Below are positions 1 to 9,194 of a DNA stretch of 18,142 bases, in pieces. How positions within the stretch are numbered: the first letter of the stretch is position 1; each line of letters starts with the position of its first letter. Origin of the DNA: Oscillospiraceae bacterium (GTDB taxonomy: Bacteria > Bacillota > Clostridia > Oscillospirales > Ruminococcaceae); the NCBI GenBank assembly GCA_016296165.1, contig JAEDJV010000044.1, positions 1 to 18,142 of the forward strand. Reading direction: 5' to 3'. Below the pieces are notes generated by a model, which was not told the origin of the DNA, searched no databases, and saw only the letters and a list, made by a program, of their open reading frames with translations. Made by a program: the position numbers and the translations under genes.

Positions 1-2407
1 GATCGTTTTCGAAGATCTTTGTATCATAGTAAGCATCGAGGAACTTACCAGCGTCATCTCTTGAGAAACCGTATGTCATCTGTGTGAGGTCGTTTGTACC
101 GAAGCAGAAGAAGTCTGCGTTCTTAGCGATTTCGTCAGATGTAAGAGCAGCTCTTGGGATTTCGATCATTGTACCAACTTCGTACTTGAGGTCAGAACCA
201 GCAGCAGCGATTTCAGCGTCAGCTGTTTCAACAACAACCTTCTTAACGAACTGAAGTTCCTTAACGTCGCCAACGAGTGGGATCATGATTTCAGGCTTAA
301 CTGCCCAGTCTGGGTGAGCCTTCTTAACGTTGATAGCAGCCTTGATAACAGCCTTTGTCTGCATCTTTGCGATTTCTGGGTATGTTACAGCAAGACGGCA
401 TCCACGGTGGCCCATCATTGGGTTGAATTCGTGGAGTGAAGCGATAAGGTTCTTGATATCTTCAACGCTCTTGTTCTGAGCCTTAGCGAGAGCAGCGATA
501 TCAGCTTCTTCAGTTGGAACGAATTCGTGAAGCGGAGGATCGAGGAAACGGATACATACAGGGCAGCCTTCAAGAGCTTCGTAGAGAGCTTCAAAGTCAG
601 CCTGCTGCATTGGTTCGATCTTAGCAAGAGCAGCTTCTCTTTCTTCAACTGTATCTGAACAGATCATTTCTCTGAAAGCAGCAATTCTTGAAGCTTCGAA
701 GAACATGTGTTCTGTACGGCAGAGACCGATACCTTCAGCGCCGAGTTCTCTTGCCTTCTTAGCGTCAGCAGGTGTATCAGCGTTTGTTCTTACCTTGAGC
801 TTTCTGTACTTGTCAGCCCAGGCCATAACTGTACCGAAGTTACCGTCGATCTTAGCGTCAACTGTTGGGATAACGCCGTCGTAGATGTTACCTGTTGAAC
901 CGTCGATTGAGATGTAGTCACCTTCAACGAATGTCTTGCCGCCGAGTTCGAACTTCTTGTTTTCTTCATCCATCTTGATGTCGCCGCATCCTGATACACA
1001 GCATGTACCCATACCACGTGCAACAACGGCAGCGTGTGATGTCATACCGCCACGAACTGTGAGGATACCCTGAGCAACCTTCATACCTGTGATATCTTCA
1101 GGTGATGTTTCGAGACGAACGAGGATAACCTTTTCACCCTTAGCATCCCATGCTTCAGCATCGTCAGCTGTGAATACAACCTTACCGCATGCAGCACCTG
1201 GTGAAGCGCCGAGACCCTTGCCGAGAGGTGTAGCAGCCTTGAGAGCCTTAACGTCGAACTGTGGGTGGAGAAGTGTATCGAGGTTTCTTGGGTCGATCAT
1301 TGCAACAGCTTCCTGCTCTGTCTTGTGACCTTCCTTAACGAGATCGCAAGCGATCTGGAGAGCAGCCTGAGCAGTTCTCTTACCGTTACGGCACTGGAGC
1401 ATGTAAAGCTTCTTGTTTTCAACTGTGAATTCCATGTCCTGCATGTCATGGTAGTGGTTTTCAAGGATTTCGCAAACCTTGATGAATTCAGCATAAGCTT
1501 CAGGGAATTCTTTTTCCATCTGAGCGATTGGCATTGGTGTACGAACGCCGGCAACAACGTCTTCGCCCTGTGCGTTGATGAGGAATTCACCCATGAGCTT
1601 GTTTTCACCTGTACCAGGATCACGTGTAAATGCAACACCTGTACCTGACTGGTTGTTAAGGTTACCGAATACCATTGGCATTACGTTAACAGCTGTACCC
1701 CATGAGTAAGGGATATCGTTGTCTCTTCTGTAAACGTTAGCTCTTGGGTTGTCCCATGAACGGAATACGGCTTCGATAGCGAGCTTGAGCTGTTCTACAG
1801 GATCTGAAGGGAAGTCCTTACCGAGCTGATTCTTGTATTCTGCCTTGAACTGTTCAGCAAGAGTCTTAAGATCGTCAGCTGTAAGATCAACGTCGAACTG
1901 AACACCCTTTTCTTCCTTCATCTTGTCGATAAGCTGTTCAAAGTACTTCTTACCAACTTCCATAACAACGTCTGAGAACATCTGGATGAAACGTCTGTAT
2001 GAGTCATATACGAAACGTTTAAAAGCTGGATCCGGGTTGCCTGCGATCATAGCAGCAACAACTTCATCGTTAAGACCGAGGTTGAGGATTGTATCCATCA
2101 TACCAGGCATTGAAGCTCTTGCACCTGAACGAACTGAAACGAGGAGAGGATTGTTAAGATCGCCGAACTTCTTGCCGTTGATCTCTTCCATCTTCTTAAC
2201 GCCTTCCATAGCCTGAGCCATGATTTCGTCGTTGATCTTACGACCATCTTCATAGTACTGTGTACAAGCTTCTGTTGTGATTGTGAAACCCTGTGGTACA
2301 GGAAGACCGATACTTGTCATTTCTGCAAGGTTAGCGCCCTTACCACCGAGAAGATTACGCATGGTCATGTCGCCTTCGCTGAACATATAAACCCATTTGT
2401 TTGCCAT
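1..2407 (-). CDS. ppdK: Pyruvate,phosphate dikinase, C-terminus cut off by window edge
   Basis: Interconverts PEP + AMP + PPi and pyruvate + ATP + Pi in the cytoplasm; in many anaerobes it acts in glycolysis in place of, or beside, pyruvate kinase. The frame is open from ATG at 2407 to the left edge (802 codons of about 875 usual). It starts MANKWVYMFSEGD and has the N-terminal ATP-grasp part (GGKGANLAEM, SVRSGARASMPGMMDT). The phosphohistidine loop GGMTSHAAVVARGMG has His at residue 458. The PEP/pyruvate barrel includes GLCRTEHMF and FGTNDLTQM. The catalytic Cys motif (CGEHGGD in the family) should lie just outside the window and cannot be checked. GGAGG lies 9 bases before the ATG. Lysine codons look mostly AAG, which suggests high expression. 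It is divergent from the glmU operon. The family assignment is secure. Confidence 0.98.
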   Translation of the reverse strand, partial: MANKWVYMFSEGDMTMRNLLGGKGANLAEMTSIGLPVPQGFTITTEACTQYYEDGRKINDEIMAQAMEGVKKMEEINGKKFGDLNNPLLVSVRSGARASMPGMMDTILNLGLNDEVVAAMIAGNPDPAFKRFVYDSYRRFIQMFSDVVMEVGKKYFEQLIDKMKEEKGVQFDVDLTADDLKTLAEQFKAEYKNQLGKDFPSDPVEQLKLAIEAVFRSWDNPRANVYRRDNDIPYSWGTAVNVMPMVFGNLNNQSGTGVAFTRDPGTGENKLMGEFLINAQGEDVVAGVRTPMPIAQMEKEFPEAYAEFIKVCEILENHYHDMQDMEFTVENKKLYMLQCRNGKRTAQAALQIACDLVKEGHKTEQEAVAMIDPRNLDTLLHPQFDVKALKAATPLGKGLGASPGAACGKVVFTADDAEAWDAKGEKVILVRLETSPEDITGMKVAQGILTVRGGMTSHAAVVARGMGTCCVSGCGDIKMDEENKKFELGGKTFVEGDYISIDGSTGNIYDGVIPTVDAKIDGNFGTVMAWADKYRKLKVRTNADTPADAKKARELGAEGIGLCRTEHMFFEASRIAAFREMICSDTVEEREAALAKIEPMQQADFEALYEALEGCPVCIRFLDPPLHEFVPTEEADIAALAKAQNKSVEDIKNLIASLHEFNPMMGHRGCRLAVTYPEIAKMQTKAVIKAAINVKKAHPDWAVKPEIMIPLVGDVKELQFVKKVVVETADAEIAAAGSDLKYEVGTMIEIPRAALTSDEIAKNADFFCFGTNDLTQMTYGFSRDDAGKFLDAYYDTKIFEND

Positions 2408-2486
2408 TAGTTTTTACCTCCAATATAATTCACTGTATATTCCATACCGAAAAAAACAAATTAAAATACGGCTGGAGTTAATTATA

Positions 2487-2515
2487 ATTATATCATACCA
2501 AAAAAGAAAATTCCA
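2487..2515 (-). promoter_or_regulatory. Probable extended -10 promoter of ppdK
   Basis: On the minus strand TGATATAAT gives a perfect -10 (2487-2492) preceded by the TG of an extended -10 (TG-N-TATAAT). The -35 position at 17-base spacing (2510-2515, TGGAAT) is weak, as is common with extended -10 promoters. The predicted leader is about 70 bases. A TTGACA sits further upstream (2575-2580) but has no good -10 partner. Confidence 0.45.
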
Positions 2516-2605
2516 TAGTTTTTTAAAAAAAAACATAAAAAATTTAATAGATAAGGTAAGTGCTGAAAATATACTGTCAAAAGTTTTGTTTTTTCACAAA
2601 ACCAC

Positions 2606-2634
2606 TTGAAATTTCATCTTAAATTTGGCATAAT
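2606..2634 (+). promoter_or_regulatory. Probable sigma-A promoter of the glmU operon
   Basis: TTGAAA (2606-2611), a 17-base spacer and CATAAT (2629-2634) match the vegetative promoter at 5/6 and 5/6. A perfect TATAAT overlaps at 2634-2639 but has no -35 at good spacing. Transcription would begin near 2641, giving a leader of about 80 bases. It is the only convincing promoter seen for the six plus-strand genes up to 11023. Confidence 0.55.
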
Positions 2635-2723
2635 ATAATAAGGTATCGCAATAATTAAATGTAAATTAATGTTATATATTTGGCGTAAGCCTTAAAATAC
2701 AAACAGAACAGGATGTGTTATAT

Positions 2724-4100
2724 ATGGATAATGCGATTATACTTGCCGGAGGACAGGGAAAAAGAATGAAGGCAGAGATGCCTAAACCACTGTTCAAAGT
2801 TCTTGGCGAACCAATGCTTGAATGGGTTATTGGTGCATGTGAAGGTTCGGGAATTTCAGATATATGTGTTGTAAAAGGTTATATGGCTGAAATGATAGAC
2901 GAATACCTCGGCGGAAGATACGAAACAGTACTTCAGGCAGAACGTCTTGGCACAGGCCATGCTGTGATGCAGGCTATACCGTTTATGAAGAAAAATACTG
3001 ACGGAAATACCCTTGTTCTTTGCGGTGATGCTCCGTTTATTGACAGCAAAACTATCTCAGACTCTCTCAAAATGCATAAGGACAACGGAAATTCAGTTAC
3101 AGTAATAACTTCCGAAGTTGAAAATCCTTTCGGATACGGAAGAATAATACGTACAGCAGACGGTATCTCATCCATTGTGGAAGAAAAAGACGCTACGGTT
3201 GAACAGAAAAAGATAAGGGAAATTAATTCAGGAGCATACTGGTTCAGAACAGAAGATCTCATTGAAGCTCTTGGCCTTATTACAACAGATAATTCACAGG
3301 GCGAATATTACCTTACAGATACCATATACATACTGCTTGAAAAAGGCAAGAAGGCAGATGCGTTCAAGTCGGAAAATCCTAACGTAGTTCTCGGCGCAAA
3401 TGACCGCAGGGGACTGCTTATGCTCAATAAAACCGCACGTGAGGATATCATCGCAAGACATCTCGAAAATGGTGTTGAATTTACATGTACAGACGGCATA
3501 ACTATAGGACGTGACGTGGTTATCGGTGCAGGTACACAGATTCTTTCCGGCACAGTTTTAAGCGGAAAAACTGTTATCGGTACAGACTGTGTGATCGGAC
3601 CTGACTGTATAATTGAAAACAGCAAAGTCGGAAACGGCACAAAGCTTAACTATGTTCAGTGTTATGAATCACAGATTGATGATAACGTAAAGATAGGACC
3701 TTTCGTTCAGGTAAGACCTGGAAGCCGCATAAAATCCGGTGCAAAGATTGGTGACTTTGTGGAGATAAAAAATTCAGTAATCGGAGAGGAAACAGCTGTT
3801 GCTCATCTTACATATGTAGGAGACAGCGATGTCGGAGGCTGTGTAAATTTTGGCTGCGGTGTTGTTACAGTAAACTATGACGGTGAAAAGAAGAGCCGCT
3901 GTACAATTGAGGACAATGCATTTATAGGATGCAATACAAATCTTATTGCCCCTGTCAGGGTCGGAAAGGGTGCTTATACGGCTGCAGGTTCAACAATAAC
4001 AAAGGATGTTCCTGCGGATGCCCTTGCTATCGAACGTGGTGAAACGAGAACGGTTGAAGGGTATGCGGCCAGAAAACTTAAGAACAGAAAGAAAAAATAA
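2724..4100 (+). CDS. glmU: Bifunctional UDP-N-acetylglucosamine pyrophosphorylase / glucosamine-1-phosphate N-acetyltransferase
   Basis: Makes UDP-GlcNAc for peptidoglycan: acetylates glucosamine-1-phosphate (C-terminal half), then transfers UMP (N-terminal half). At 458 residues it is full length (E. coli 456). The N-terminal nucleotidyltransferase opens IILAGGQGKRM with Arg14 and PKPL (Lys21); the usual GxGTRM has Lys in place of Thr here. From about residue 250 the hexapeptide repeats of a left-handed beta-helix run to the end. They include VRPGSRIKSG, the catalytic-base His361 in AHLTYVGD, NYDGEKK and GSTITKDVP. The tail is basic (KNRKKK). ATG 2724 is preferred because AGGA lies 10 bases upstream; the in-frame GTG at 2715 is too close to it. 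It is first in the operon, with pth 21 bases downstream. Confidence 0.97.
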   Translation: MDNAIILAGGQGKRMKAEMPKPLFKVLGEPMLEWVIGACEGSGISDICVVKGYMAEMIDEYLGGRYETVLQAERLGTGHAVMQAIPFMKKNTDGNTLVLCGDAPFIDSKTISDSLKMHKDNGNSVTVITSEVENPFGYGRIIRTADGISSIVEEKDATVEQKKIREINSGAYWFRTEDLIEALGLITTDNSQGEYYLTDTIYILLEKGKKADAFKSENPNVVLGANDRRGLLMLNKTAREDIIARHLENGVEFTCTDGITIGRDVVIGAGTQILSGTVLSGKTVIGTDCVIGPDCIIENSKVGNGTKLNYVQCYESQIDDNVKIGPFVQVRPGSRIKSGAKIGDFVEIKNSVIGEETAVAHLTYVGDSDVGGCVNFGCGVVTVNYDGEKKSRCTIEDNAFIGCNTNLIAPVRVGKGAYTAAGSTITKDVPADALAIERGETRTVEGYAARKLKNRKKK

Positions 4101-4121
4101 TCATTACGGAGTGTTTTGACC

Positions 4122-4739
4122 ATGGGAATAATGGAACTCTTCAATCAGATATCATCGGAAAAAAAGACAGGTCCGGTTGAATACATTGTCGTGGGACTTG
4201 GAAATCCGGGTCTTCAGTATCAGGATACACGTCACAATGCCGGTTTTATGGCTATAGATACCGTTGCGGAAAAATACAATGCAGATGTAAAGAGAATAAA
4301 ATTCAAGTCACTTTGCGGTGAATGTACTATAGGTGATAAGAAGTGTTTGCTTATGAAACCAACTACTTATATGAACAACAGCGGTGAGGCCGTTGTTGAG
4401 GCACTAAATTTTTATAAGCTTGGAACAGAAAATCTTATCGTAATATATGATGATATTTCACTTGAACCGTCAAAGCTTAGAATAAGAAGAAAAGGCAGCG
4501 ACGGCGGACATAATGGTATTAAAAGCATTATATATCTTACAGGTGAGGATACTTTTCCCCGCATAAAAGTTGGAGTAGGGAAAAAGCCGCATCCACAGTA
4601 TAACCTTGCTGACTGGGTGCTCTCCAACTTTAAGGCTGATGAGATACCGCTGATAAAAGAAGCGTGTCAGAATGCCTCTGAATCAGTAGAACTGATGGTA
4701 ACAGGCAGGATAAATGACGCAATGAACAAATTTAACTGA
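4122..4739 (+). CDS. pth: Peptidyl-tRNA hydrolase
   Basis: Cleaves peptidyl-tRNAs released from stalled ribosomes, recycling tRNA in the cytoplasm. It has 205 residues. Family motifs are in order: VVGLGNPGLQYQDTRHNAGF with catalytic His38, KPTTYMNNSGEAV, IYDDISLEPSKLRIR with the conserved Asp, and GSDGGHNGIKSI. CGGAG (4107-4111) lies 10 bases before ATG 4122; an upstream TTG at 4116 and a later ATG at 4131 are less well placed. The catalytic core begins only near residue 21, so there is an extension of about 18 residues (MGIMELFNQISSEKK...) compared with E. coli Pth. It lies between glmU and mfd, as in many Firmicutes, and mfd follows after 14 bases. Confidence 0.96.
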   Translation: MGIMELFNQISSEKKTGPVEYIVVGLGNPGLQYQDTRHNAGFMAIDTVAEKYNADVKRIKFKSLCGECTIGDKKCLLMKPTTYMNNSGEAVVEALNFYKLGTENLIVIYDDISLEPSKLRIRRKGSDGGHNGIKSIIYLTGEDTFPRIKVGVGKKPHPQYNLADWVLSNFKADEIPLIKEACQNASESVELMVTGRINDAMNKFN

Positions 4740-4753
4740 TTTGAGGGAACAGA

Positions 4754-7700
4754 TTGAATATTTTTCAGAGCAGCTTCCGTAAATTAACTGGCTACAGGGA
4801 GCTAGAACGTTGTTTCAGGGATGGTATTACACCGGTTTGTGTTACCGGACTTGCACAGATTCATAAGGCACAGCTCATTTTTGCATTTTCAGATGAGAGA
4901 ACATCTCTTATAATAACGGATGATGATAATTCAGCGCGAAGACTTGCTGAAGATATAAACGAAATGGCGCTGGAACAGACTGCCGCATATTTTCCTTCAA
5001 GGGAATACATGATGCATTCGGCTGAGGGTATCTCAAGAGAGTACGAATACGCAAGAATCGGTGTTCTGTCCAGACTTATAAGTGGAGAATGCAGAATTGT
5101 AATTGCCGGTGCAGAAGCCGTTATGCAGATGGTGCCGCCGGCGGATGTATTGAAGGAACGGTCATTTTCTATTGAAAAGGGCGGAGAGATACGGATAGAA
5201 GAGCTGGTTGAGAGGCTTGTTATGTGCGGTTATACCCGAACTGACAGTATAGAAGGTGCCTCCCAGTTTTCAGTAAGAGGATCCATAGTAGATATCTTTT
5301 CTCCACAGGCAGCTATGCCTTACAGAATGGAATTCTGGGGAGATGAGGTTGACAGTATATCATACTTTGATCCTGAAACCCAGAGAAGAACTGATTCACT
5401 TGATTCAGTTCGCATAGTTCCGTCCCGTGAAGTCCTGTATAATCCGCTGGAACTTGCTGACAGGATAGAAAAGACGGCTAAACAGTCCCGTTCTAAAAAA
5501 GCCTCGGTCTTCAGTAAAAAAGCAGCTGCAGACATTGAAAAATTACGTGAGGGAATTCTCATAGAAAATTCAGACAAGTATATCAGTCTGGTTTATGAAA
5601 AAACCAGTACCCTTCTTGATTATATAGAAGGTGACATATATTTTAACGAATTTAATCAGATAATTAACCGCGTAAAAGGCATTGAAGGGCAGTATAACGA
5701 AGACGTGGCGATTCTTCTTGAAGAGGGAGAACTTATAAGAGCCCTTTGCGGACATTATGTTGATTTTGATGAAATCTGTTCGCTTGCAGGGAGCAGAGAA
5801 TGTATTTATCTGAATACATTTTTCAGTAGTGCTGACAGGGTTGGCTACAGGCAGGTAATTAATTTTGAGGCGGTTCAGACTTCTACATGGGGCGGAGAAA
5901 TGCGTCAGCTTGAGGAAGATCTGAGATCGTACTGCAATAACGGATATTCTGTCGTACTTATGGCAGGAAGCGAAAAAACTCTCCCTATTATCGCAGATGA
6001 TTTAAGAGAAAGCGGATTTAAAGTCCAGATTATCAGTGATAAAACAGAAATCACTCCTTCTGTTGTCTATCTTATGTGCGGCAGTCTTTCATCCGGATTT
6101 GATTATCCGGAGATAAAGCATGCCCTTATCTCCCAGACAAAGGCTGTGAATGCAAAGAGAAAGAAACTGAAAAACAATAAGATTGGCAGGGAGATACGGG
6201 GACTTTCAGACGTTACTCCGGGTGATCTTGTTGTTCATGTTCATCACGGAATAGGCAGATTTGTCGGCATAAGGAAACTTGAACTTGAAGGTGTTACAAA
6301 GGATTATATCACAATACAGTATGCAGGCAAGGATGTCCTGTATGTTCCGGTGACACAGCTTGATATGGTTTCGAAATATATCGGCGGCAGAGATGACAGC
6401 GGCGTAAAACTCAATAAGCTTTCATCGGCAGAATGGCAGAAAACAAGAAATAATGTTAAACGTGCCGTTAAGGATATGGCTGCTGAACTTATTGCGCTTT
6501 ATGCAAAAAGGCAAAATACAGAAGGCTTTGCGTTTTCTCCTGATGACGAGATGCAGCGTGATTTTGAAAACAGATTTCCGTATGTTGAAACAAATGACCA
6601 GCTTCAGAGTATTGCTGAGATAAAAAGTGACATGGAAAAAAATCATCCGATGGACAGACTGCTCTGCGGTGATGTTGGATTCGGAAAAACCGAGGTTGCT
6701 TTTCGTGCAGCTTTTAAATGTATGTTTGACGGAAAGCAGTGTGCAGTACTTACTCCTACTACTGTTCTGGCGTGGCAGCACTATCAGACAGCACTCAGAA
6801 GATTTGAACATTTTCCTGTTAAGGTTGAACTTCTTTCACGTTTCAGAACCCCTGCACAGCAGAAGGAAATTCTGAAACAGCTCAAAGAAGGAAAGATAGA
6901 CATGATTATCGGAACGCATCGCCTCGTGCAGAAGGATGTTAAGTTCAAGGATCTTGGCCTTGCCATTATAGATGAGGAACAGCGTTTCGGTATAGCCCAT
7001 AAAGAAAAATTCAAGGAAAATTTTATAGGTGTTGATATTCTGACACTGTCTGCTACGCCTATCCCACGAACGCTCAATATGGCAATGAGTGGAATACGTG
7101 ATATGTCTGTAATTGAAGAACCTCCTCAGGACAGATATCCGGTTCAGACTTATGTAATAGAACATAATCAGGCGGTGCTTGTTCAGGCTATTTCAAGGGA
7201 ACTGAAACGCGGCGGTCAGGTTTATTATATTCATAACAGAGTTGAAACCATTGCAGGCTGTGCATATAAACTTCAGGAACTCCTGCCAAATGCAAGAATT
7301 ACCTATGCACACGGGCAGATGACGGAAGAAGCGATGTCAGAGAGATGGCGTCAGCTGCTTGATCATGAGATAGATATTCTTGTTTCAACCACGATAATAG
7401 AAACAGGTGTTGATGTACCTAACGTTAACACTCTGATTATAGAGGACGCTGACCGGTTCGGATTATCACAGTTGTATCAGCTCAGAGGAAGAGTGGGGCG
7501 TTCCAACAGACGTGCATTTGCGTACTTTACCTTCAGAAAGGGTAAGGTTTTAAACGAAGTAGCTACGAAGAGACTTGAAGCTATTCGTGAGTTTACACAG
7601 TTCGGAAGCGGTTTCAGGATTGCCATGAGAGATCTCGAGATAAGGGGTGCTGGAAGTATTTTAAGTGGAAAGCAGCATGGTCATATTGAGACTGTCGGGT

Positions 7701-8218
7701 ACGACATGTACCTTAAGCTCCTTTCTGAAGCAATAGCCGAAGAACGCGGTGAGGAGCCGGAAAAGAAGGCTTCGGAATGTGTTGTTGATATTCAGATAGA
7801 TGCACATATACCGGAAAACTATATTGAAAGTCTTCCGCAGCGAATTGATGCATATAAGAAAATAGCTGTTATAAACACAAAGGGAGAGAGTATGGATCTT
7901 ATTGATGAATTTGTGGACCGATACGGTGATCCTCCGGATGCTATTGTCGGACTTATAAATGTATCTCTTCTCAGAAATACAGCTGCAAAACTCGGAATAA
8001 CCAAGATATCTCAGCGAAATAACTGTCTTCTCTTTTATATCACCTCACCTGAAATTTCTCAGATTAAGGCGCTGTCTGAAAATTTTAAAGGCCGGGTGCT
8101 GTTTAACAGTCTTACTGATTCCTATATCAGCGTCAGACTTGAGCAGCGTCAGAAACCGGAACAACTTATAGGTGAAGTTATTGAGATAATGAATAAAGCA
8201 GTTTCTGCTGAAAAATAG
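4754..8218 (+). CDS. mfd: Transcription-repair coupling factor Mfd
   Basis: A DNA translocase that removes RNA polymerase stalled at lesions and recruits UvrA for nucleotide excision repair. It has 1154 residues, full length (E. coli 1148). The N-terminal UvrB-like part has SVRGSIVDIFSP near residue 175. The RNA-polymerase-interacting CarD-like domain starts at GDLVVHVHHGIGRFVG (residue 490). The translocase has Walker A GDVGFGKTEVAF (639 on), the DEEQ box (740-743), LSATPIPRTL (about 766), TTIIETGVDVPN and LRGRVGRSNR (910-919). The C-terminal TRCF domain follows. The start is taken as TTG 4754, with GAGGG 6 bases upstream and no better start nearby. It sits between pth and a lipoprotein gene (23-base gap), probably in one transcript. 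Confidence 0.97.
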   Translation: MNIFQSSFRKLTGYRELERCFRDGITPVCVTGLAQIHKAQLIFAFSDERTSLIITDDDNSARRLAEDINEMALEQTAAYFPSREYMMHSAEGISREYEYARIGVLSRLISGECRIVIAGAEAVMQMVPPADVLKERSFSIEKGGEIRIEELVERLVMCGYTRTDSIEGASQFSVRGSIVDIFSPQAAMPYRMEFWGDEVDSISYFDPETQRRTDSLDSVRIVPSREVLYNPLELADRIEKTAKQSRSKKASVFSKKAAADIEKLREGILIENSDKYISLVYEKTSTLLDYIEGDIYFNEFNQIINRVKGIEGQYNEDVAILLEEGELIRALCGHYVDFDEICSLAGSRECIYLNTFFSSADRVGYRQVINFEAVQTSTWGGEMRQLEEDLRSYCNNGYSVVLMAGSEKTLPIIADDLRESGFKVQIISDKTEITPSVVYLMCGSLSSGFDYPEIKHALISQTKAVNAKRKKLKNNKIGREIRGLSDVTPGDLVVHVHHGIGRFVGIRKLELEGVTKDYITIQYAGKDVLYVPVTQLDMVSKYIGGRDDSGVKLNKLSSAEWQKTRNNVKRAVKDMAAELIALYAKRQNTEGFAFSPDDEMQRDFENRFPYVETNDQLQSIAEIKSDMEKNHPMDRLLCGDVGFGKTEVAFRAAFKCMFDGKQCAVLTPTTVLAWQHYQTALRRFEHFPVKVELLSRFRTPAQQKEILKQLKEGKIDMIIGTHRLVQKDVKFKDLGLAIIDEEQRFGIAHKEKFKENFIGVDILTLSATPIPRTLNMAMSGIRDMSVIEEPPQDRYPVQTYVIEHNQAVLVQAISRELKRGGQVYYIHNRVETIAGCAYKLQELLPNARITYAHGQMTEEAMSERWRQLLDHEIDILVSTTIIETGVDVPNVNTLIIEDADRFGLSQLYQLRGRVGRSNRRAFAYFTFRKGKVLNEVATKRLEAIREFTQFGSGFRIAMRDLEIRGAGSILSGKQHGHIETVGYDMYLKLLSEAIAEERGEEPEKKASECVVDIQIDAHIPENYIESLPQRIDAYKKIAVINTKGESMDLIDEFVDRYGDPPDAIVGLINVSLLRNTAAKLGITKISQRNNCLLFYITSPEISQIKALSENFKGRVLFNSLTDSYISVRLEQRQKPEQLIGEVIEIMNKAVSAEK

Positions 8219-8241
8219 TTTATAGCGAAAGGATGAGGGAT

Positions 8242-9153
8242 TTGAAAAAGAAATTAATTGCTCTTTTTGTTGCTGCCGGTATGATTTTATCTGTAGTTTC
8301 ATGCGGAAATAAAACAGCCGAAGAAAGCAGTCAGACGGAGGAAACAACTGCTGTGACAACAGCTGTCAGGGAGGAAACACCAGCTGAAACAACCGTTACG
8401 GAGCTTGTTGAACCTGATTATCCTGTACTTGCTGCTGATGAAAATTCAATTACTTTTAATGATGGTGACGACCTCTATACAGCACATTGTGACGGATACA
8501 AGAATTTTGAAGATGATGAATCGGACTGCAGGCTGTCTGTAGCTGAATACAAAGGCGAACGACAGCTTAAGATAGAAGTTCTTGATTTTGATGAAAAATC
8601 AGGCATGTATAAAGTTCCTAAAATCGTTTTTGATGTCGATGAACTGGTTGGCTCGGAAAATCTAAGTAAAGTAAAATCATTCAGCTGCGACATCACACAG
8701 GTTGCCGCAGGCGAATTTGAAGGTGAAGACGGAGAAATGCTCTTTGTTCCAGGAAATCTTATGGGAACATTCGGTTCCGTTCTCGGGGAAGATTGTGATG
8801 AGTGGTATGAACCTACCGGCTCATCTAATTCCTACGCTAAAGAGGAGTGGAACTTTGAATGGGAATATCTCCATGTTGAAGGAAAATGGCTTATCAAGGG
8901 GTTTGTTGATGGTACAGAAAACTCAACTCTTGTATTTTTAAGATGGGGGATACCGAATCAGGCAGATATCTATCTCGATAACCTTACTTTCTACGATGAA
9001 GACGGAAACTCTATTCCGATAGTATATACACCTGGTATGGCGTCAGAAGGTACAGAAGCTTCACCTGAAGAAACAGAGATATCGCCGGAAGATACACAGG
9101 AAGATACAGAAGTATCATCGGATGAAGAAAAATCAGAGGAAGACACAGAATAA
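8242..9153 (+). CDS. Putative lipoprotein with acidic Ser/Thr/Glu-rich ends and a possible carbohydrate-binding-like core
   Basis: Not assignable to a named family. The start KKKLIALFVAAGMILSVVSC is a lipoprotein signal with lipobox VVSC, lipidation Cys21, so export and outer-face membrane anchoring are expected. Residues about 24-60 are a Thr/Glu/Ser-rich linker. About 60-265 is a folded-looking core rich in aromatic and acidic residues, ending FLRWGIPNQADIYLDNLTFY. That IYLDN-type strand resembles the final strand of galactose-binding-like jelly rolls (many CBMs), so a carbohydrate-binding or beta-sandwich role is an inference only. The last 35 residues are almost all Glu, Asp, Ser, Thr and Pro. 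TTG 8242 is chosen because AAAGGA (8228-8233) is 8 bases upstream; the in-frame ATG at 8233 overlaps that site. The length is 303 residues, between mfd and the zinc-ribbon gene. Confidence 0.8.
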   Translation: MKKKLIALFVAAGMILSVVSCGNKTAEESSQTEETTAVTTAVREETPAETTVTELVEPDYPVLAADENSITFNDGDDLYTAHCDGYKNFEDDESDCRLSVAEYKGERQLKIEVLDFDEKSGMYKVPKIVFDVDELVGSENLSKVKSFSCDITQVAAGEFEGEDGEMLFVPGNLMGTFGSVLGEDCDEWYEPTGSSNSYAKEEWNFEWEYLHVEGKWLIKGFVDGTENSTLVFLRWGIPNQADIYLDNLTFYDEDGNSIPIVYTPGMASEGTEASPEETEISPEDTQEDTEVSSDEEKSEEDTE

Positions 9154-9194
9154 TTATCTATATGCGCTATATTTTCTTAAGGAGGAGAAAATTT

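Larger units (their letters stand above)
2408..2723. other. Divergent ppdK/glmU intergenic region with small inverted repeat
   Basis: This AT-rich spacer of 316 bases holds the ppdK ribosome site (GGAGG on minus, 2417-2421), outward promoters for both genes, and the glmU Shine-Dalgarno (AGGA, 2710-2713). Between the promoters is an inverted repeat, GTTTTGT at 2583-2589 and ACAAAAC at 2596-2602, with a 6-base loop. It lies between a TTGACA on minus (2575-2580) and the glmU -35 (2606). It could be an operator or a chance AT-rich hairpin. The 70-codon open frame across 2397-2609 has no coding character. No riboswitch or RNA gene was recognised. Confidence 0.5.

Noticed and set aside
1265..1648. 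127-codon plus-strand frame opposite ppdK, and others at 707-898, 1089-1328 and 1923-2216
   Set aside because: They are antisense frames of the biased ppdK codons; they have no ribosome site and translate to Cys/Ser/Phe-rich nonsense.
2553..2580. Second ppdK promoter using TTGACA at 2575-2580
   Set aside because: The -10 position at 16-18 bases reads TACCTT or similar, matching the consensus poorly.
2397..2609. 70-codon plus-strand frame in the ppdK-glmU spacer
   Set aside because: It begins inside ppdK, has no ribosome site, and consists of Lys/Ile/Phe runs expected from AT-rich noncoding DNA.
6422..6811. 129-codon minus-strand frame inside mfd
   Set aside because: It is fully inside the conserved translocase domain of mfd, on the opposite strand, with no known motif.
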